Source of the DNA: Pseudomonas frederiksbergensis
GTDB lineage: Bacteria; Pseudomonadota; Gammaproteobacteria; Pseudomonadales; Pseudomonadaceae
Direction of reading: 5' to 3'
NCBI RefSeq assembly: GCF_000802155.2
Contig: NZ_JQGJ02000003.1
Span: forward strand, 186,001 to 250,000
DNA: 64,000 nt
Shown here: piece after piece, positions 50,671-59,466 of the stretch
How the letters are laid out: every line of letters starts with the position of its first letter
How positions within the stretch are numbered: the first letter of the stretch is position 1
The notes under the pieces: generated by a model
The model's input: the letters and a program-made list of their open reading frames with translations, nothing else
What the model was told of the DNA's origin: nothing
The model's database searches: none
Position numbers and translations under genes: made by a program

Positions 50671-51918
50671 TCATGCGGCGCGGGGCGTGAGGCCTCGCAT
50701 GTCGATGGAAGGTGTACGTTGGCGGATCAGTTCACTGAGCAAGCGGCCGCTGCCGCACGCCAGGGTAAAGCCCAAGGCGCCATGGCCCAGGTTGAGCCAC
50801 AGGTTGCGATAGCCGGTGGCGCCAATCAGCGGCACCCCGCTGGGCGTGGCCGGGCGCATGCCCGCCCACTCGATGGCGCGCTCGTAATTTCCAGCCAGGG
50901 GGAAGGTTTCCATGGCCTGGCGACGGATCAGGGCCAGGCGCCTGGGGTCTGGTGCCGGATCAAAACCGACGATGTCGACCATCGCCGCCACTCGCAACTG
51001 CTCACCGATGCGAGCGTAGACGACCTTGCGATCATAGTCGGTGATGCTCAGCTCCGGCGCCCGATGTCGCGCCTCGATCGGAACCGTCAGGCTGTAGCCC
51101 TTGAGCGGATACAGCGGTAGTCGCAGCCCAGGCACTGCAAGCGCTGCACTGCGATGGCCGGCGGCTATCACCACGGCGTCCACGTCCAGGCGATCTGCGC
51201 CCAGGTTGATCGCCTGCACCGTACCGTTAGCATGATGGACAGCAGTCACCGCACGCCCCAGGAGGAACTCGCAGCGCCCCGAAGCCCGTAGCCGCGCCGC
51301 CAATTGGAGGCAGAAAGCATGGCAATCGGCGACCTCCTCGTCCGGCGTGTAGATCCCGCCCACGAACGGCACGCCTGCCAGCGCGGGCTCCAGGCTGGCG
51401 CATTGGGCAGGGCCAAGTACTTGCTGATGCTCCAGATCAGTCACTCGCCGCCGAGCATGCTCGAAGTGGCGGCCGTTTCGAAACGTCACCAATTTGCCGT
51501 TGCGCCGCCAGTCAAAGCCATCGAGATGATCGTCTTCGCGCCAGGTCTGCAACGTCGCCTGGCTCAACAGCGCCAGGCGCAACAGATGCGCACCGTTGCG
51601 GCGGTTGACCGAGGTCCGGCACGCGGCGACAAACGACGCCATCCAGCGCCACTGGGCCGGGTCGAGGCGCGGGTGCAACTTCAGTGGCGAATCCGCGCGC
51701 AACATCCAGCCCAGGGCCTGCCAGGGCACCCCGGCATCCGCCAGCGGCGAGACGTAGCGATAGGACAACTGGCCGCCATTGGCGAAGCTGGTTTCGCTGC
51801 CCAGCGCGTCCCGGGCTTCGACGAGCGTGACGTCGATGCCTTCGCGAACCAGCGCATAAGCCGTCGCCACCCCGATCACGCCGCCACCGATGATGCAAAC
51901 CCGCTGAGCCATGTCCAT
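50671..51918 (-). CDS. DadA-like D-amino acid dehydrogenase / FAD oxidoreductase
   Basis: 415 residues. FAD dinucleotide-binding motif CIIGGGVIGVATAYALVREG at the N-terminus, LETS-type SFANGGQLSYRYVSPLADAG as in DadA, and GMRPATPSGVPLIGATGYRNLWLNLGHGALGFTLACGSG near the C-terminus. These are hallmarks of D-amino acid dehydrogenase and its relatives. Flanked by an amino-acid binding protein (same operon) and a divergent LysR gene, so a catabolic unit for one amino acid is plausible. Substrate unknown; not the main dadAX locus by context. Confidence 0.82.
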   Translation of the reverse strand: MDMAQRVCIIGGGVIGVATAYALVREGIDVTLVEARDALGSETSFANGGQLSYRYVSPLADAGVPWQALGWMLRADSPLKLHPRLDPAQWRWMASFVAACRTSVNRRNGAHLLRLALLSQATLQTWREDDHLDGFDWRRNGKLVTFRNGRHFEHARRRVTDLEHQQVLGPAQCASLEPALAGVPFVGGIYTPDEEVADCHAFCLQLAARLRASGRCEFLLGRAVTAVHHANGTVQAINLGADRLDVDAVVIAAGHRSAALAVPGLRLPLYPLKGYSLTVPIEARHRAPELSITDYDRKVVYARIGEQLRVAAMVDIVGFDPAPDPRRLALIRRQAMETFPLAGNYERAIEWAGMRPATPSGVPLIGATGYRNLWLNLGHGALGFTLACGSGRLLSELIRQRTPSIDMRGLTPRAA

Positions 51919-52017
51919 CTCACACCTGTTTCGAATGGCCCAAGGTTAGGATTGGATGACAGCGTTCGAACAATGAATAAAGATGGGCTTCCTATAAACA
52001 AAGGTTATGGGCTCGCC

Positions 52018-52941
52018 ATGCGCCTTCGTCATATCGAGATTTTCCAGGCCATCCGCCAGACCGGCTCCATCAGCGGCGCCGCGCAGTTGCTGCACGTCTC
52101 CCAGCCGGCCGTGACCAAGGTGTTGCAGCATGCCGAGCAGCAATTGGGCTTTGCGCTATTCCTGCGAGTGCGCGGCAAGTTGCAGGCCACGCCTGAGGCG
52201 CTGGAACTGGAGCGCGAGGTCGACAAGGTCAGCGAAAGCCTTCAAGGCGTGCGGCGCCTGGCCCAGAGCCTGCGCCGCGAGCCGGGCCACAGCCTGCGGA
52301 TCGGCGCCACGCCAGCCTTGGCCCTGTCGTTGATGCCGGCGGCGATCCATCAATGGACCCGACGATACCCCGACATCGTCTGCGAGTTATCCAGTGCCCA
52401 CAGCCGCGAATTGACGCAAAACCTGCTGATGCGCGAAATCGACGTCGCCCTGACCTTGCAAGCGCCCGATCACCCTGGCCTCAAGGCCCAGGCCCTCGCC
52501 AGTGGCGTGTTGGTAGCCTTGGCACCAAATGGTCACTGGCCCGAGGCGACGATCGGCACGCCCATGCGGTTGCAAGCCTTGGCCGATGCGCCATTGATCG
52601 GCCTGTCCAGTACCGACCCGCTCTCGGCCAGGTTGGACGGTTACCTCAAGTCAGTGGAGCCGTCGCCACGCGTGAGCATTTCCGTGCAGACCTATTCACT
52701 GGCCCGGGCCATGGTCGAATCCGGCGCCGGGCTGGCGGTCATCGACCCGTTCACGGCTTTGGGCGCTTCGAGCGCCCGCACGGCCATCCGGCCCTTGTCG
52801 CCGCCGCTGCCCATTTCCCTGTACGCCGTGACCCGGGCCAACGAGGCCCCAGCCCATACGATGGGTGCCCTGCTGGAGATCTTTGCCAGCCAGGCCCAGG
52901 GGCAGCTGGATCGCCTGTTTGGAACGGCTCAAAGCACGTAG
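52018..52941 (+). CDS. LysR-family regulator, divergent to the DadA-like gene
   Basis: 307 residues. HTH in residues 1-60: MRLRHIEIFQAIRQTGSISGAAQLLHVSQPAVTKVLQHAEQQLG, then a substrate-binding domain. Start at 52018 is chosen as it gives the canonical LysR N-terminus; a longer frame from 51973 has little support. It is 99 bp from the divergent DadA-like gene and probably controls it, responding to the amino acid handled by the neighbouring genes. 3' end overlaps the hemolysin III gene by 13 bp. Confidence 0.88.
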   Translation: MRLRHIEIFQAIRQTGSISGAAQLLHVSQPAVTKVLQHAEQQLGFALFLRVRGKLQATPEALELEREVDKVSESLQGVRRLAQSLRREPGHSLRIGATPALALSLMPAAIHQWTRRYPDIVCELSSAHSRELTQNLLMREIDVALTLQAPDHPGLKAQALASGVLVALAPNGHWPEATIGTPMRLQALADAPLIGLSSTDPLSARLDGYLKSVEPSPRVSISVQTYSLARAMVESGAGLAVIDPFTALGASSARTAIRPLSPPLPISLYAVTRANEAPAHTMGALLEIFASQAQGQLDRLFGTAQST

Positions 52942-53546
52942 AACAGAATCGCCACGAAATGCAGCAGGCTGCCGGCGATGACAAACAGGTGCCAGATGCC
53001 ATGGGCATGGCGCAGGCGATGGTCCAGCGCGAAGAAAATGATGCCGACGGTGTACAACACGCCGCCCGAAGCCAGCCAGGCAAACCCGGTGCTGCCCAGC
53101 GCCGCCAGCAACGGCTTGACCGCCACCAGGACGATCCAGCCCATTACCGCATAAATGACGATCGACAGGATCCTCGCTTCAGAGCGCGGCTTGATTTCCT
53201 GCAGGATGCCGATCAGGGCCAGCCCCCAGACAATCCCGAACAACGTCCAGCCCCACGGCCCGCGCAGGGTCACCAGGCAGAACGGCGTGTAGCTGCCGGC
53301 GATCAACAGGTAGATCGAAAAATGATCGACCTTCTGCATGATCTCTTTCTTGCGTCCGCGCACGCTGTGATAAACCGTCGAGGCGCTGTAGAGCGCCAGC
53401 AAGGTGAACCCATAGATCGCCACGCTGACGATCTTCCAGGGATCACCGGCCATCCCGGCAATCACCAGCAACCACACCGCGCCGATAAACGCCGCGACAG
53501 CCCCCACCAGGTGTGTCCAGGCGTTGAGTCGTTCCCCGTGATACAT
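52929..53546 (-). CDS. Hemolysin III family membrane protein (YqfA/PAQR-like)
   Basis: 205 residues, the usual size, starting MYHGERLNAWTHLVGAV. Seven hydrophobic segments with the conserved SASTVYHSVRGRKKEIMQKVDHFSIYLLIAGSYTPF and HRLRHAHGIWHLFVIAGSLLHF blocks holding the metal-binding His and Asp residues of the PAQR/hemolysin III family. Biochemical role in bacteria uncertain. An extension upstream to 53702 is open but lacks family similarity. Confidence 0.88.
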   Translation of the reverse strand: MYHGERLNAWTHLVGAVAAFIGAVWLLVIAGMAGDPWKIVSVAIYGFTLLALYSASTVYHSVRGRKKEIMQKVDHFSIYLLIAGSYTPFCLVTLRGPWGWTLFGIVWGLALIGILQEIKPRSEARILSIVIYAVMGWIVLVAVKPLLAALGSTGFAWLASGGVLYTVGIIFFALDHRLRHAHGIWHLFVIAGSLLHFVAILFYVL

Positions 53547-53637
53547 CCCAATCCCACCCCACATTCCGAAACTGGCGCCAAGGCTCAGGCCTGGCGCGGC
53601 AAAGTGCAATGCCTTGGCTTTTTTTAACTCGTGATAA

Positions 53638-53656
53638 CGCTCCCTCGCCACAACAG
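53638..53656. repeat. REP fragment
   Basis: CGCTCCCTCGCCACAACAG is a half REP with no visible inverted partner, in the gap between the hemolysin III gene and mdcR. Confidence 0.45.
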
Positions 53657-53733
53657 CTCCCAAGCCACTTAAATCGCGTCGCCGGGAAGACATGGGGCAC
53701 AATCAGCCCATACGAATAAGAGTCCACCCTCCC

Positions 53734-54648
53734 ATGCTGATCGACGAAGAATTGACCCTGAAAAAACTCGAGGTGTTCCTGGCCTTCATGCGCACCGGCA
53801 ACCTCGCGCGGGCGGCGGCCGAGTTGCAGACCAGCAATGTCAGCGTGCACCGGGCCATTCATTCCCTGGAGAGCGCCCTGCGTTGCCCACTGTTCAAGCA
53901 TGAAGGCCGCAACCTCACGCCTTTGGAAAGCGCCTATGTTTTGGAAGAGCGTGCGCAGAGGCTGATCCAGGATGTGATCGAAAGCGTTCGACTGACCCGC
54001 GAGGCGGCGGGTTTTTCCGCTGAGCGCTTCAAGCTCGGCTCGCTGTACTCGCTGACGGTCAAGACCGTGCCCCAACTGATCATGGGCCTGAAAATCCGCC
54101 GCAGCGAACTCAACATCGACCTGATCATGGGCTCGAACATCGACCTGTTGTACAAGCTCAAGAACATGGAAGTCGACGCGATCCTGGTGTCGCTGGACGA
54201 CAGCGTCAACGACCCGGACTGCGAGCAGATCGCGCTGTTTTCCGATGACATCTTCCTCGCTACCCCGGCCGACTCCCCCTTCGCCCAGCGCAGCGAAGTC
54301 GACCTGGCCGACGTGCGCAACGAGACCTTCATCACCCTGACCCAAGGCTTCGCCACGCATCAGGACGGTGTCCGGGTGTTCAAGCAAGCGGGGTTCGAGC
54401 CGAAGGTGGCGATGCAGGTCAACGACATCTTCACCCTGCTGAGCATGGTCAGCTCCGGGGTGGGTTATGCCTTGCTGCCGGGCAGGATCGCGGCGGTCTA
54501 TGAAAACCGCGTGAAACTGATCCCATTGCAGGAAAAGTATCGGTTGCAACAGCACATTGGCGTGGTGTTCCTGAAGGCCAAGGAGCGTGATCCGAACCTG
54601 CTGGCGCTGTTGGCCGAGTGCCGGATGTATGCCAATCGCCAGGCCTGA
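53734..54648 (+). CDS. mdcR: LysR regulator of malonate use, MdcR-like
   Basis: 304 residues. HTH near residues 10-60 (LTLKKLEVFLAFMRTGNLARAAAELQTSNVSVHRAIHSLE). The effector domain has SNIDLLYKLKNMEVDAILVSLDD and the RLQQHIGVVFLKAKERDPNLLALLAECRMYA end typical of MdcR. It faces the mad/mdc operon (convergent), with 111 bp between, instead of being divergent from mdcA. Probably activates mdc genes when malonate is present. Confidence 0.88.
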   Translation: MLIDEELTLKKLEVFLAFMRTGNLARAAAELQTSNVSVHRAIHSLESALRCPLFKHEGRNLTPLESAYVLEERAQRLIQDVIESVRLTREAAGFSAERFKLGSLYSLTVKTVPQLIMGLKIRRSELNIDLIMGSNIDLLYKLKNMEVDAILVSLDDSVNDPDCEQIALFSDDIFLATPADSPFAQRSEVDLADVRNETFITLTQGFATHQDGVRVFKQAGFEPKVAMQVNDIFTLLSMVSSGVGYALLPGRIAAVYENRVKLIPLQEKYRLQQHIGVVFLKAKERDPNLLALLAECRMYANRQA

Positions 54649-54661
54649 GACCGAGTCTCGC

Positions 54662-54745
54662 CCTTCGCGAACAAGCCCCCTCCCACAGGGACACGCGGTC
54701 GACTGTGGCAGCGGGCCTGCTCGCGAAGAGGTCAGCGCGGTTAGC
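54662..54745. repeat. REP pair between mdcR and madM
   Basis: CTTCGCGAACAAGCCCCCTCCCACAGGG and GTGGCAGCGGGCCTGCTCGCGAAGAGG are inverted, slightly decayed REP ends separating convergent stop codons. Confidence 0.7.
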
Positions 54746-54759
54746 GAAGAGCCGAAGCC

Positions 54760-55524
54760 CTACCCCATCAACCCCCGCATGATCAAAAACAACAGCGAAG
54801 GCCCGAGCAAGCACCCAAGTGCCGTATAGAACGCCGCCGTCAGGCAGCCATACGGCACCAGCTTCGGATCGGTCGCCGCCAGGCCGCCGGCCACGCCACT
54901 GGAAGTGCCCATCAGCCCGCCGAAGATCACCGCGCTGCGCGGGTTGTTGAGGCCGATGAAGGGCGCCACGAACGGCGTCGCCACCATCACCAGGATCGCC
55001 TTGATCAGCCCGGCGGCAATGGACAGCGCCATGACCTCGGAGCTGGCGCCAATCGCCGCCCCGGTCACCGGTCCGACAATATAAGTCACCGCCCCGGCGC
55101 CGATGGTGGTGAGGCTCACCACATCGGTGTAACCGAAGGCCATCGCCACGCCAACGCCGGCAATGAATGAAGTCCCGACCCCGACGAACAAGGCCAGCAC
55201 GCCAACGAAACCGGCGCGCTTGAGCTCCTCGACACTGACGCCGAACGCCGTGGCGACGATGGCGAAGTCCCGCAGCATGGCGCCGCCCAGAAGACCGATC
55301 CCGGACAGCAGCGGGATGTCCACCACGCCTTTCTGCCCACCGGTCATGGCCCCGCCGATGTACGAGAGCACCAGCCCCAGCAGGATGGCGATGGCCGAGC
55401 CGTGCAGGCGCCCTTTGGTGAACGTGTCGCTGATCCAGTAGGACACCCACATGGTGATGCCGACGATGGCAAAACCGCTGATCAGGCCGTAGCCGGTGAT
55501 GACTTTCATCAAGGATTCGTACAT
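54760..55524 (-). CDS. madM: Malonate transporter subunit MadM
   Basis: 254 residues, standard. Many hydrophobic helices with a final FGGLMGTSSGVAGGLAATDPKLVPYGCLTAAFYTALGCL. MadM with MadL forms a sodium-dependent malonate importer. Start MYESLMKV at 55524 lies 5 bases beyond the madL stop. Last gene of the mdc operon. Confidence 0.95.
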   Translation of the reverse strand: MYESLMKVITGYGLISGFAIVGITMWVSYWISDTFTKGRLHGSAIAILLGLVLSYIGGAMTGGQKGVVDIPLLSGIGLLGGAMLRDFAIVATAFGVSVEELKRAGFVGVLALFVGVGTSFIAGVGVAMAFGYTDVVSLTTIGAGAVTYIVGPVTGAAIGASSEVMALSIAAGLIKAILVMVATPFVAPFIGLNNPRSAVIFGGLMGTSSGVAGGLAATDPKLVPYGCLTAAFYTALGCLLGPSLLFLIMRGLMG

Positions 55525-55529
55525 GGCGG

Positions 55530-55922
55530 TCACCCTACCGTTTTCACGGACACGTTGGATTGAGGGTCCTTGTTGCCGATGCGCACCAGCACCGGCACCA
55601 ACGCAAAGGCGATCACCACCGCCAGCGTCCCGGCCAGGATCGCCATCGGCCCGCCCTTCAAGGCGCCATAAACGTTTTGCTGCGCGGCCATCGCCACCAC
55701 GATCGGGATATAGATGGCGCTCCAGAATTCCACGCCTGCCTCGGATTTGCCCGTGAACAGGCCGCGCTTGTTCAGGTAGCTGCCCAGGCCGATCAACAGC
55801 AGCATCGCAATGCCGACGCCGCCGACGTTGGCCGGCACGCCGATCAATTTGCCCAGCAGCTCACCGATGAAAATACCCGCCAGGGTACAAAAGGCCAGGA
55901 ACGCCACACCGTAGATAATCAT
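55530..55922 (-). CDS. madL: Malonate transporter subunit MadL
   Basis: 130 residues with four hydrophobic segments, starting MIIYGVAFLAFCTLAGIFIGELLG. Smaller subunit of the MadLM malonate carrier. Start at 55922 preceded by GAGGA. 66 bp separate it from mdcH, the largest gap inside the operon, so the transporter pair may have its own start of translation. Confidence 0.95.
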   Translation of the reverse strand: MIIYGVAFLAFCTLAGIFIGELLGKLIGVPANVGGVGIAMLLLIGLGSYLNKRGLFTGKSEAGVEFWSAIYIPIVVAMAAQQNVYGALKGGPMAILAGTLAVVIAFALVPVLVRIGNKDPQSNVSVKTVG

Positions 55923-55988
55923 TGTCGTAGTCCTCAAAGTGCATCGTCGAAGTTGTTGTTTTTGTGCTTCGCCAGCTTGAGTCGGTGT

Positions 55989-56909
55989 CTAGGGTTGGCG
56001 GTGTCCCTCCTCATGCAACAGCGCTTGCAGGGTGTCGAGCCGCGCGCCGTCAAACGCCATGACGGTGCCCTGCTCGAACACCCGGCGCGCCAGCCCGGTC
56101 AGCACCGCGCCGGGTGGTAGTTCGATTTGCAGCCGCACGCCTCGTTCGTAGGCGCTCTGCACCGTGCCGCGCCAATCGACGACCCGGCACATGTTGAAAG
56201 CCAGGTCGTCGCGCAAGGCTTCGGTCTTGAGCACCGGCCGGGCGCGGCTGCCGCTGAGATAGCCCAGGGATGGCGCCTTCAACGACACGTTGGCGAATGC
56301 CTCGGACAGCGTCCGCGCCGGAGCCTCCAGCAACGGGCAATGGGATGGCACGCTGACCGCCAACCGACAGGCCTTGCCCGCGCCCTGGCGACGCGCCATT
56401 CCAGCAACGAGGCTCATGGCTTCGTCGCTGCCGGCAATAACCACCTGGTTATCGGCATTGATATTGGCCAGGTAGACCGGCGTTGTTTCACGGTGCACCT
56501 GGGCGAGCAAGGCTTCCACGGCGGCGAGGTCCAGGCCGATGATGGCGGTCATGCCATAGCCATGTGGATACGCCTGCTGCATCAATTCGCCGCGCAAGCT
56601 CACCAGTCGCAGCGCATCCGCAAAATCCAGCGCCCCGGCCACGACTGCCGCTGGATAAGCGCCGATGGACAACCCCGCCACGTAATCCGGTGCGGGAGCC
56701 TGCTCCAGCAACCGACGGGCCGCCGCCACGCCGGCAATCAGCAGGCACAGCTGCACGGCGCGGGTCGATTGCAACGCTTGGGCAGAGTCCAACAGCAAGA
56801 CATCCTCGCCAAGCAGATCACTCGCCTCTTCCAGGATCTGCGGCGCCAATCCATGGAGCATGCCCACGCGCTGCGCACCCTGGCCGGGAAAGACGAAGAG
56901 GCTGCTCAC
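55989..56909 (-). CDS. mdcH: Malonate decarboxylase malonyl-CoA:ACP transacylase MdcH
   Basis: 306 residues from a GTG. Typical FabD-like acyltransferase: FVFPGQGAQRVGML near residue 5-18, the nucleophile Ser in GLSIGAYP near residue 85, and VPSHCPLLEAPA with the active His near 195. It loads the holo-ACP with malonyl/acetyl groups at start-up. GTG overlaps the mdcG TGA by two bases (GTGA), so translation is coupled. Confidence 0.93.
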   Translation of the reverse strand: MSSLFVFPGQGAQRVGMLHGLAPQILEEASDLLGEDVLLLDSAQALQSTRAVQLCLLIAGVAAARRLLEQAPAPDYVAGLSIGAYPAAVVAGALDFADALRLVSLRGELMQQAYPHGYGMTAIIGLDLAAVEALLAQVHRETTPVYLANINADNQVVIAGSDEAMSLVAGMARRQGAGKACRLAVSVPSHCPLLEAPARTLSEAFANVSLKAPSLGYLSGSRARPVLKTEALRDDLAFNMCRVVDWRGTVQSAYERGVRLQIELPPGAVLTGLARRVFEQGTVMAFDGARLDTLQALLHEEGHRQP

Positions 56910-57526
56910 GCGACCTGCTCCATTGAAGATTGCCAAGGATCGCTCACCAGGCGGGCCTGGATTTCGTTCTTGAGCAAGACCCGCCGCGACGAACCCGCCC
57001 ACTCGCGCAAGGCGACGGCGCCGCAAGGGGTTTGCAACTGCATGTCCACGGCGCAGACCGAGGCATCCAGCAGCGCCAGCAGTTCCTTGGCCTGGAGACG
57101 ATTCAGACGACGCGGCGTGCGCAGGATCAAATCCAGGTCACTGCGTTCATGCAACGCCTCGATGCCGGTGGCAAGCTCGAACCCGGCGCTGCCGCCGATG
57201 CCCCAGGCCCAACCGCTGGCATCGAGCAGCGGCCGCAGCCGGGCCAGCGCGTGCAAGGCCGGCAGGTCGCGACGGGATTCGACATGGCAAAGGTCTTCCG
57301 GGCGCACCCGGCGCTGGATCGCAGCTACTGGCATCGACGAGGCGTAACGCTGCTCCCGGGATCGACCACGCAAGCCCACCGCGATGTGACCAGGCGAGGC
57401 CAGCGCACGACGCACCACCACCGGTTGCCCGAGGTCGAGGGACTCGACAGCCCAGCCCGGCGCATCCGCAGGCAACTGCAAGGCAGTCATCCCCCAGAGC
57501 AGGTCATGGGCCAGGAACGTGCTCAC
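56906..57526 (-). CDS. mdcG: Phosphoribosyl-dephospho-CoA transferase MdcG
   Basis: 206 residues from a GTG at 57526 overlapping the mdcE stop (GTGA). It attaches 2'-(5''-phosphoribosyl)-3'-dephospho-CoA to apo-MdcC. Motif GGSAGFELATGIEALHERSDLDLILRTPR near residue 110-140 is the nucleotidyltransferase signature with paired Asp (SDLDL). Longer upstream frames would overlap mdcE heavily. Confidence 0.92.
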   Translation of the reverse strand: MSTFLAHDLLWGMTALQLPADAPGWAVESLDLGQPVVVRRALASPGHIAVGLRGRSREQRYASSMPVAAIQRRVRPEDLCHVESRRDLPALHALARLRPLLDASGWAWGIGGSAGFELATGIEALHERSDLDLILRTPRRLNRLQAKELLALLDASVCAVDMQLQTPCGAVALREWAGSSRRVLLKNEIQARLVSDPWQSSMEQVA

Positions 57527-58326
57527 CACTGCGCCCTCAGCAATTGGCGAACATGGCTGGAAGCTGCGCGATTGGCGGCCCCCAAACGTCCGCTGAGATC
57601 CCGAGGCGCACCGGCCGCCTCGTTGATCGCTTGTTGCAGGCAATCAATCACCCGGCCCAGATCCGCCACCGTCGGTTGCTCGATCTGTTCCACCGACAAG
57701 GTTTCCCAGAGCAAACCGAGGCTGGCGTAGCTGTCGATGTCATAGGCCATCGGCGGCACGCTGGCGGCCAGGGCTTCAAGCTCTTCGACGCTGCGCAGGG
57801 TGACCCGCGCCGCCGAGGCCTTGCCCATGGCGTGGACCATCACACCCGGGTCGCGCAGGGCGATCAAGCGGTTGGCCTGGTAGCCGTGGGCCAGGAACGC
57901 ACCGGACATGGCCTTGCCCACCAGCAAACCAATCACCGGATGCCCGGCCAATCGGGCGCGGGCATAACTGTCCGCCGCGCCGGCCAAGGCCTGATGAATG
58001 CCCAAGGCTTCTTCGCGCCGGCCATAGGCCTGGCTGGGCACATCGACGATGGCGATCAGCGCACGTTTGCGCGGCGCATTGCGGTCGGCTTCGATGGCAT
58101 CGTCAACAGCCTTGGCCAGGCCCCAGCCTTCGAGCAAGCCGACTTCGCCGTTGCGCGCCCGAGGGAAACGGTTGACGGGATCAGCCACCACGGCGAGCAG
58201 GCGCGCGGTTTGGTCGCCCAGTTGGACGTCAGCAGCTTTCAGCGAAGCAGGCAGACCGGCCAAAGGTTCGGCGCCGCCGCTCAGGGCCTCGAACCAGCGC
58301 AGGCCTCTCAATGAGTACGAAGTCAT
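57523..58326 (-). CDS. mdcE: Malonate decarboxylase gamma subunit MdcE
   Basis: 267 residues, crotonase-like carboxyltransferase subunit that with MdcD decarboxylates malonyl-ACP. Segments: DVPSQAYGRREEALGIHQALAGAADSYARARLAGHPVIGLLVGKAMSGAFLAHG, and MVHAMGKASAARVTLRSVEELEALA. Start ATG overlaps the mdcD stop by ATGA. Confidence 0.94.
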   Translation of the reverse strand: MTSYSLRGLRWFEALSGGAEPLAGLPASLKAADVQLGDQTARLLAVVADPVNRFPRARNGEVGLLEGWGLAKAVDDAIEADRNAPRKRALIAIVDVPSQAYGRREEALGIHQALAGAADSYARARLAGHPVIGLLVGKAMSGAFLAHGYQANRLIALRDPGVMVHAMGKASAARVTLRSVEELEALAASVPPMAYDIDSYASLGLLWETLSVEQIEQPTVADLGRVIDCLQQAINEAAGAPRDLSGRLGAANRAASSHVRQLLRAQW

Positions 58327-59174
58327 GGGCGTTCTCCCTGATACAGCTGGCGAACCGCTGCCGGTTCGATTTGCACGTCAGTGTCCAAGCGAGCCAGGCG
58401 TTGCAGGAACAGTTCGGCCTGGCCGCTGCGGTGTTCGTTGGGCACACCTAGATGCAACAGTTCGCCGACTTGTCGGCGGATCTGCTCGACGTCATCGGCG
58501 ACGTAGCGGTCCACCAGCCCGGTCGCGTAGCGCTGCGCGCCACCGGTCAGGCTCCAGATGAATGGCCGGTCGCGGGAGTCGTATTCGTCGAGGCCGGCTT
58601 CCTGCTCGATCACTTGCGGACCGTTCAGGCCCAGCCGCGCTTCCTGGGTCACCAGCAGGTAACTGCACAACCCGGCGGCGATGGACATGCCACCAAAACA
58701 TCCGACGCTACCGGCGACTACACCAACCACCGGCTGGTACTGACGCAAATCGACAATCGCCGAGTGAATCTCGGCAATCGCCGCGAGGCCGAGGTTGGCC
58801 TCCTGCAACCGCACGCCGCCGGTTTCCAGCAGCAACACAGCGCGGGTCGGAATCCCTTTGCGGTTGTCCTCGGCGGCCAGCTCCAATGCTCCGGCGATTT
58901 TTGCCCCGCCGACTTCACCGAGGCTTCCGCCCTGGAACGCGCCTTCGATGGCAGCCACGACAACCGGCAATCCGTCGAGGTTGCCCTTGGCGATCACCAC
59001 GCCGTCATCGCTCTGTGGCACCACGCCCTGGCGCAACAGCCACGGCGACATGACCCGCTGGAACGGGTCAAGCAATTCGCGGAACGTTCCGTCGTCGAGC
59101 AAGGCCTTGGCCCGTTGCCGGGCACCAAGTTCGACGAAGCTGTGCTTGTTGAGCAGCGCTGCGCTGTCAGTCAT
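58323..59174 (-). CDS. mdcD: Malonate decarboxylase beta subunit MdcD
   Basis: 283 residues from MTDSAALLNKHSF. Carboxyltransferase-type fold with VAAIEGAFQGGSLGEVGGAKIAGALELAAEDN and VAGSVGCFGGMSIAAGLCSYLLVTQEARLGLNGPQVIEQEAG, where the oxyanion-hole glycines lie. Works with MdcE. The ATG overlaps the last bases of mdcC by eight bases. Confidence 0.94.
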   Translation of the reverse strand: MTDSAALLNKHSFVELGARQRAKALLDDGTFRELLDPFQRVMSPWLLRQGVVPQSDDGVVIAKGNLDGLPVVVAAIEGAFQGGSLGEVGGAKIAGALELAAEDNRKGIPTRAVLLLETGGVRLQEANLGLAAIAEIHSAIVDLRQYQPVVGVVAGSVGCFGGMSIAAGLCSYLLVTQEARLGLNGPQVIEQEAGLDEYDSRDRPFIWSLTGGAQRYATGLVDRYVADDVEQIRRQVGELLHLGVPNEHRSGQAELFLQRLARLDTDVQIEPAAVRQLYQGERP

Positions 59175-59466
59175 GGCCGATCTCCTCGAAACCTTGTTCC
59201 AGGCGCAGACGCACCACGCCGGGGGTGGCGCCGAAATCATGGATGTCGATACTCATCGCCGGGGGCGTCTGGCCGTCGAACATGCGGGTGAACAAATGCT
59301 GCCAGCGTTGTTCGCTGCCGTTGACCGAGGTCTGCACCTGGATGGTCAATTTGCCCGCCAGGCCGGGTTCGATCAGCACTTCCAGGTCGCCCGAGCCGAC
59401 GCAGCCCACCAGCGCCCGGCCCCGTGGCGGCTGCCCGGCAGGAAATTCAAAGGATAAGGTTTCCAT
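59167..59466 (-). CDS. mdcC: Malonate decarboxylase acyl carrier protein MdcC
   Basis: 99 residues, standard. Carries the acetyl/malonyl thioester on a 2'-(phosphoribosyl)-dephospho-CoA arm. The attachment Ser is residue 25 in GCVGSGDLEV, matching the known modified serine position in the family. ATG 59466 overlaps the mdcB TGA by one base. Confidence 0.93.
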   Translation of the reverse strand: METLSFEFPAGQPPRGRALVGCVGSGDLEVLIEPGLAGKLTIQVQTSVNGSEQRWQHLFTRMFDGQTPPAMSIDIHDFGATPGVVRLRLEQGFEEIGHD

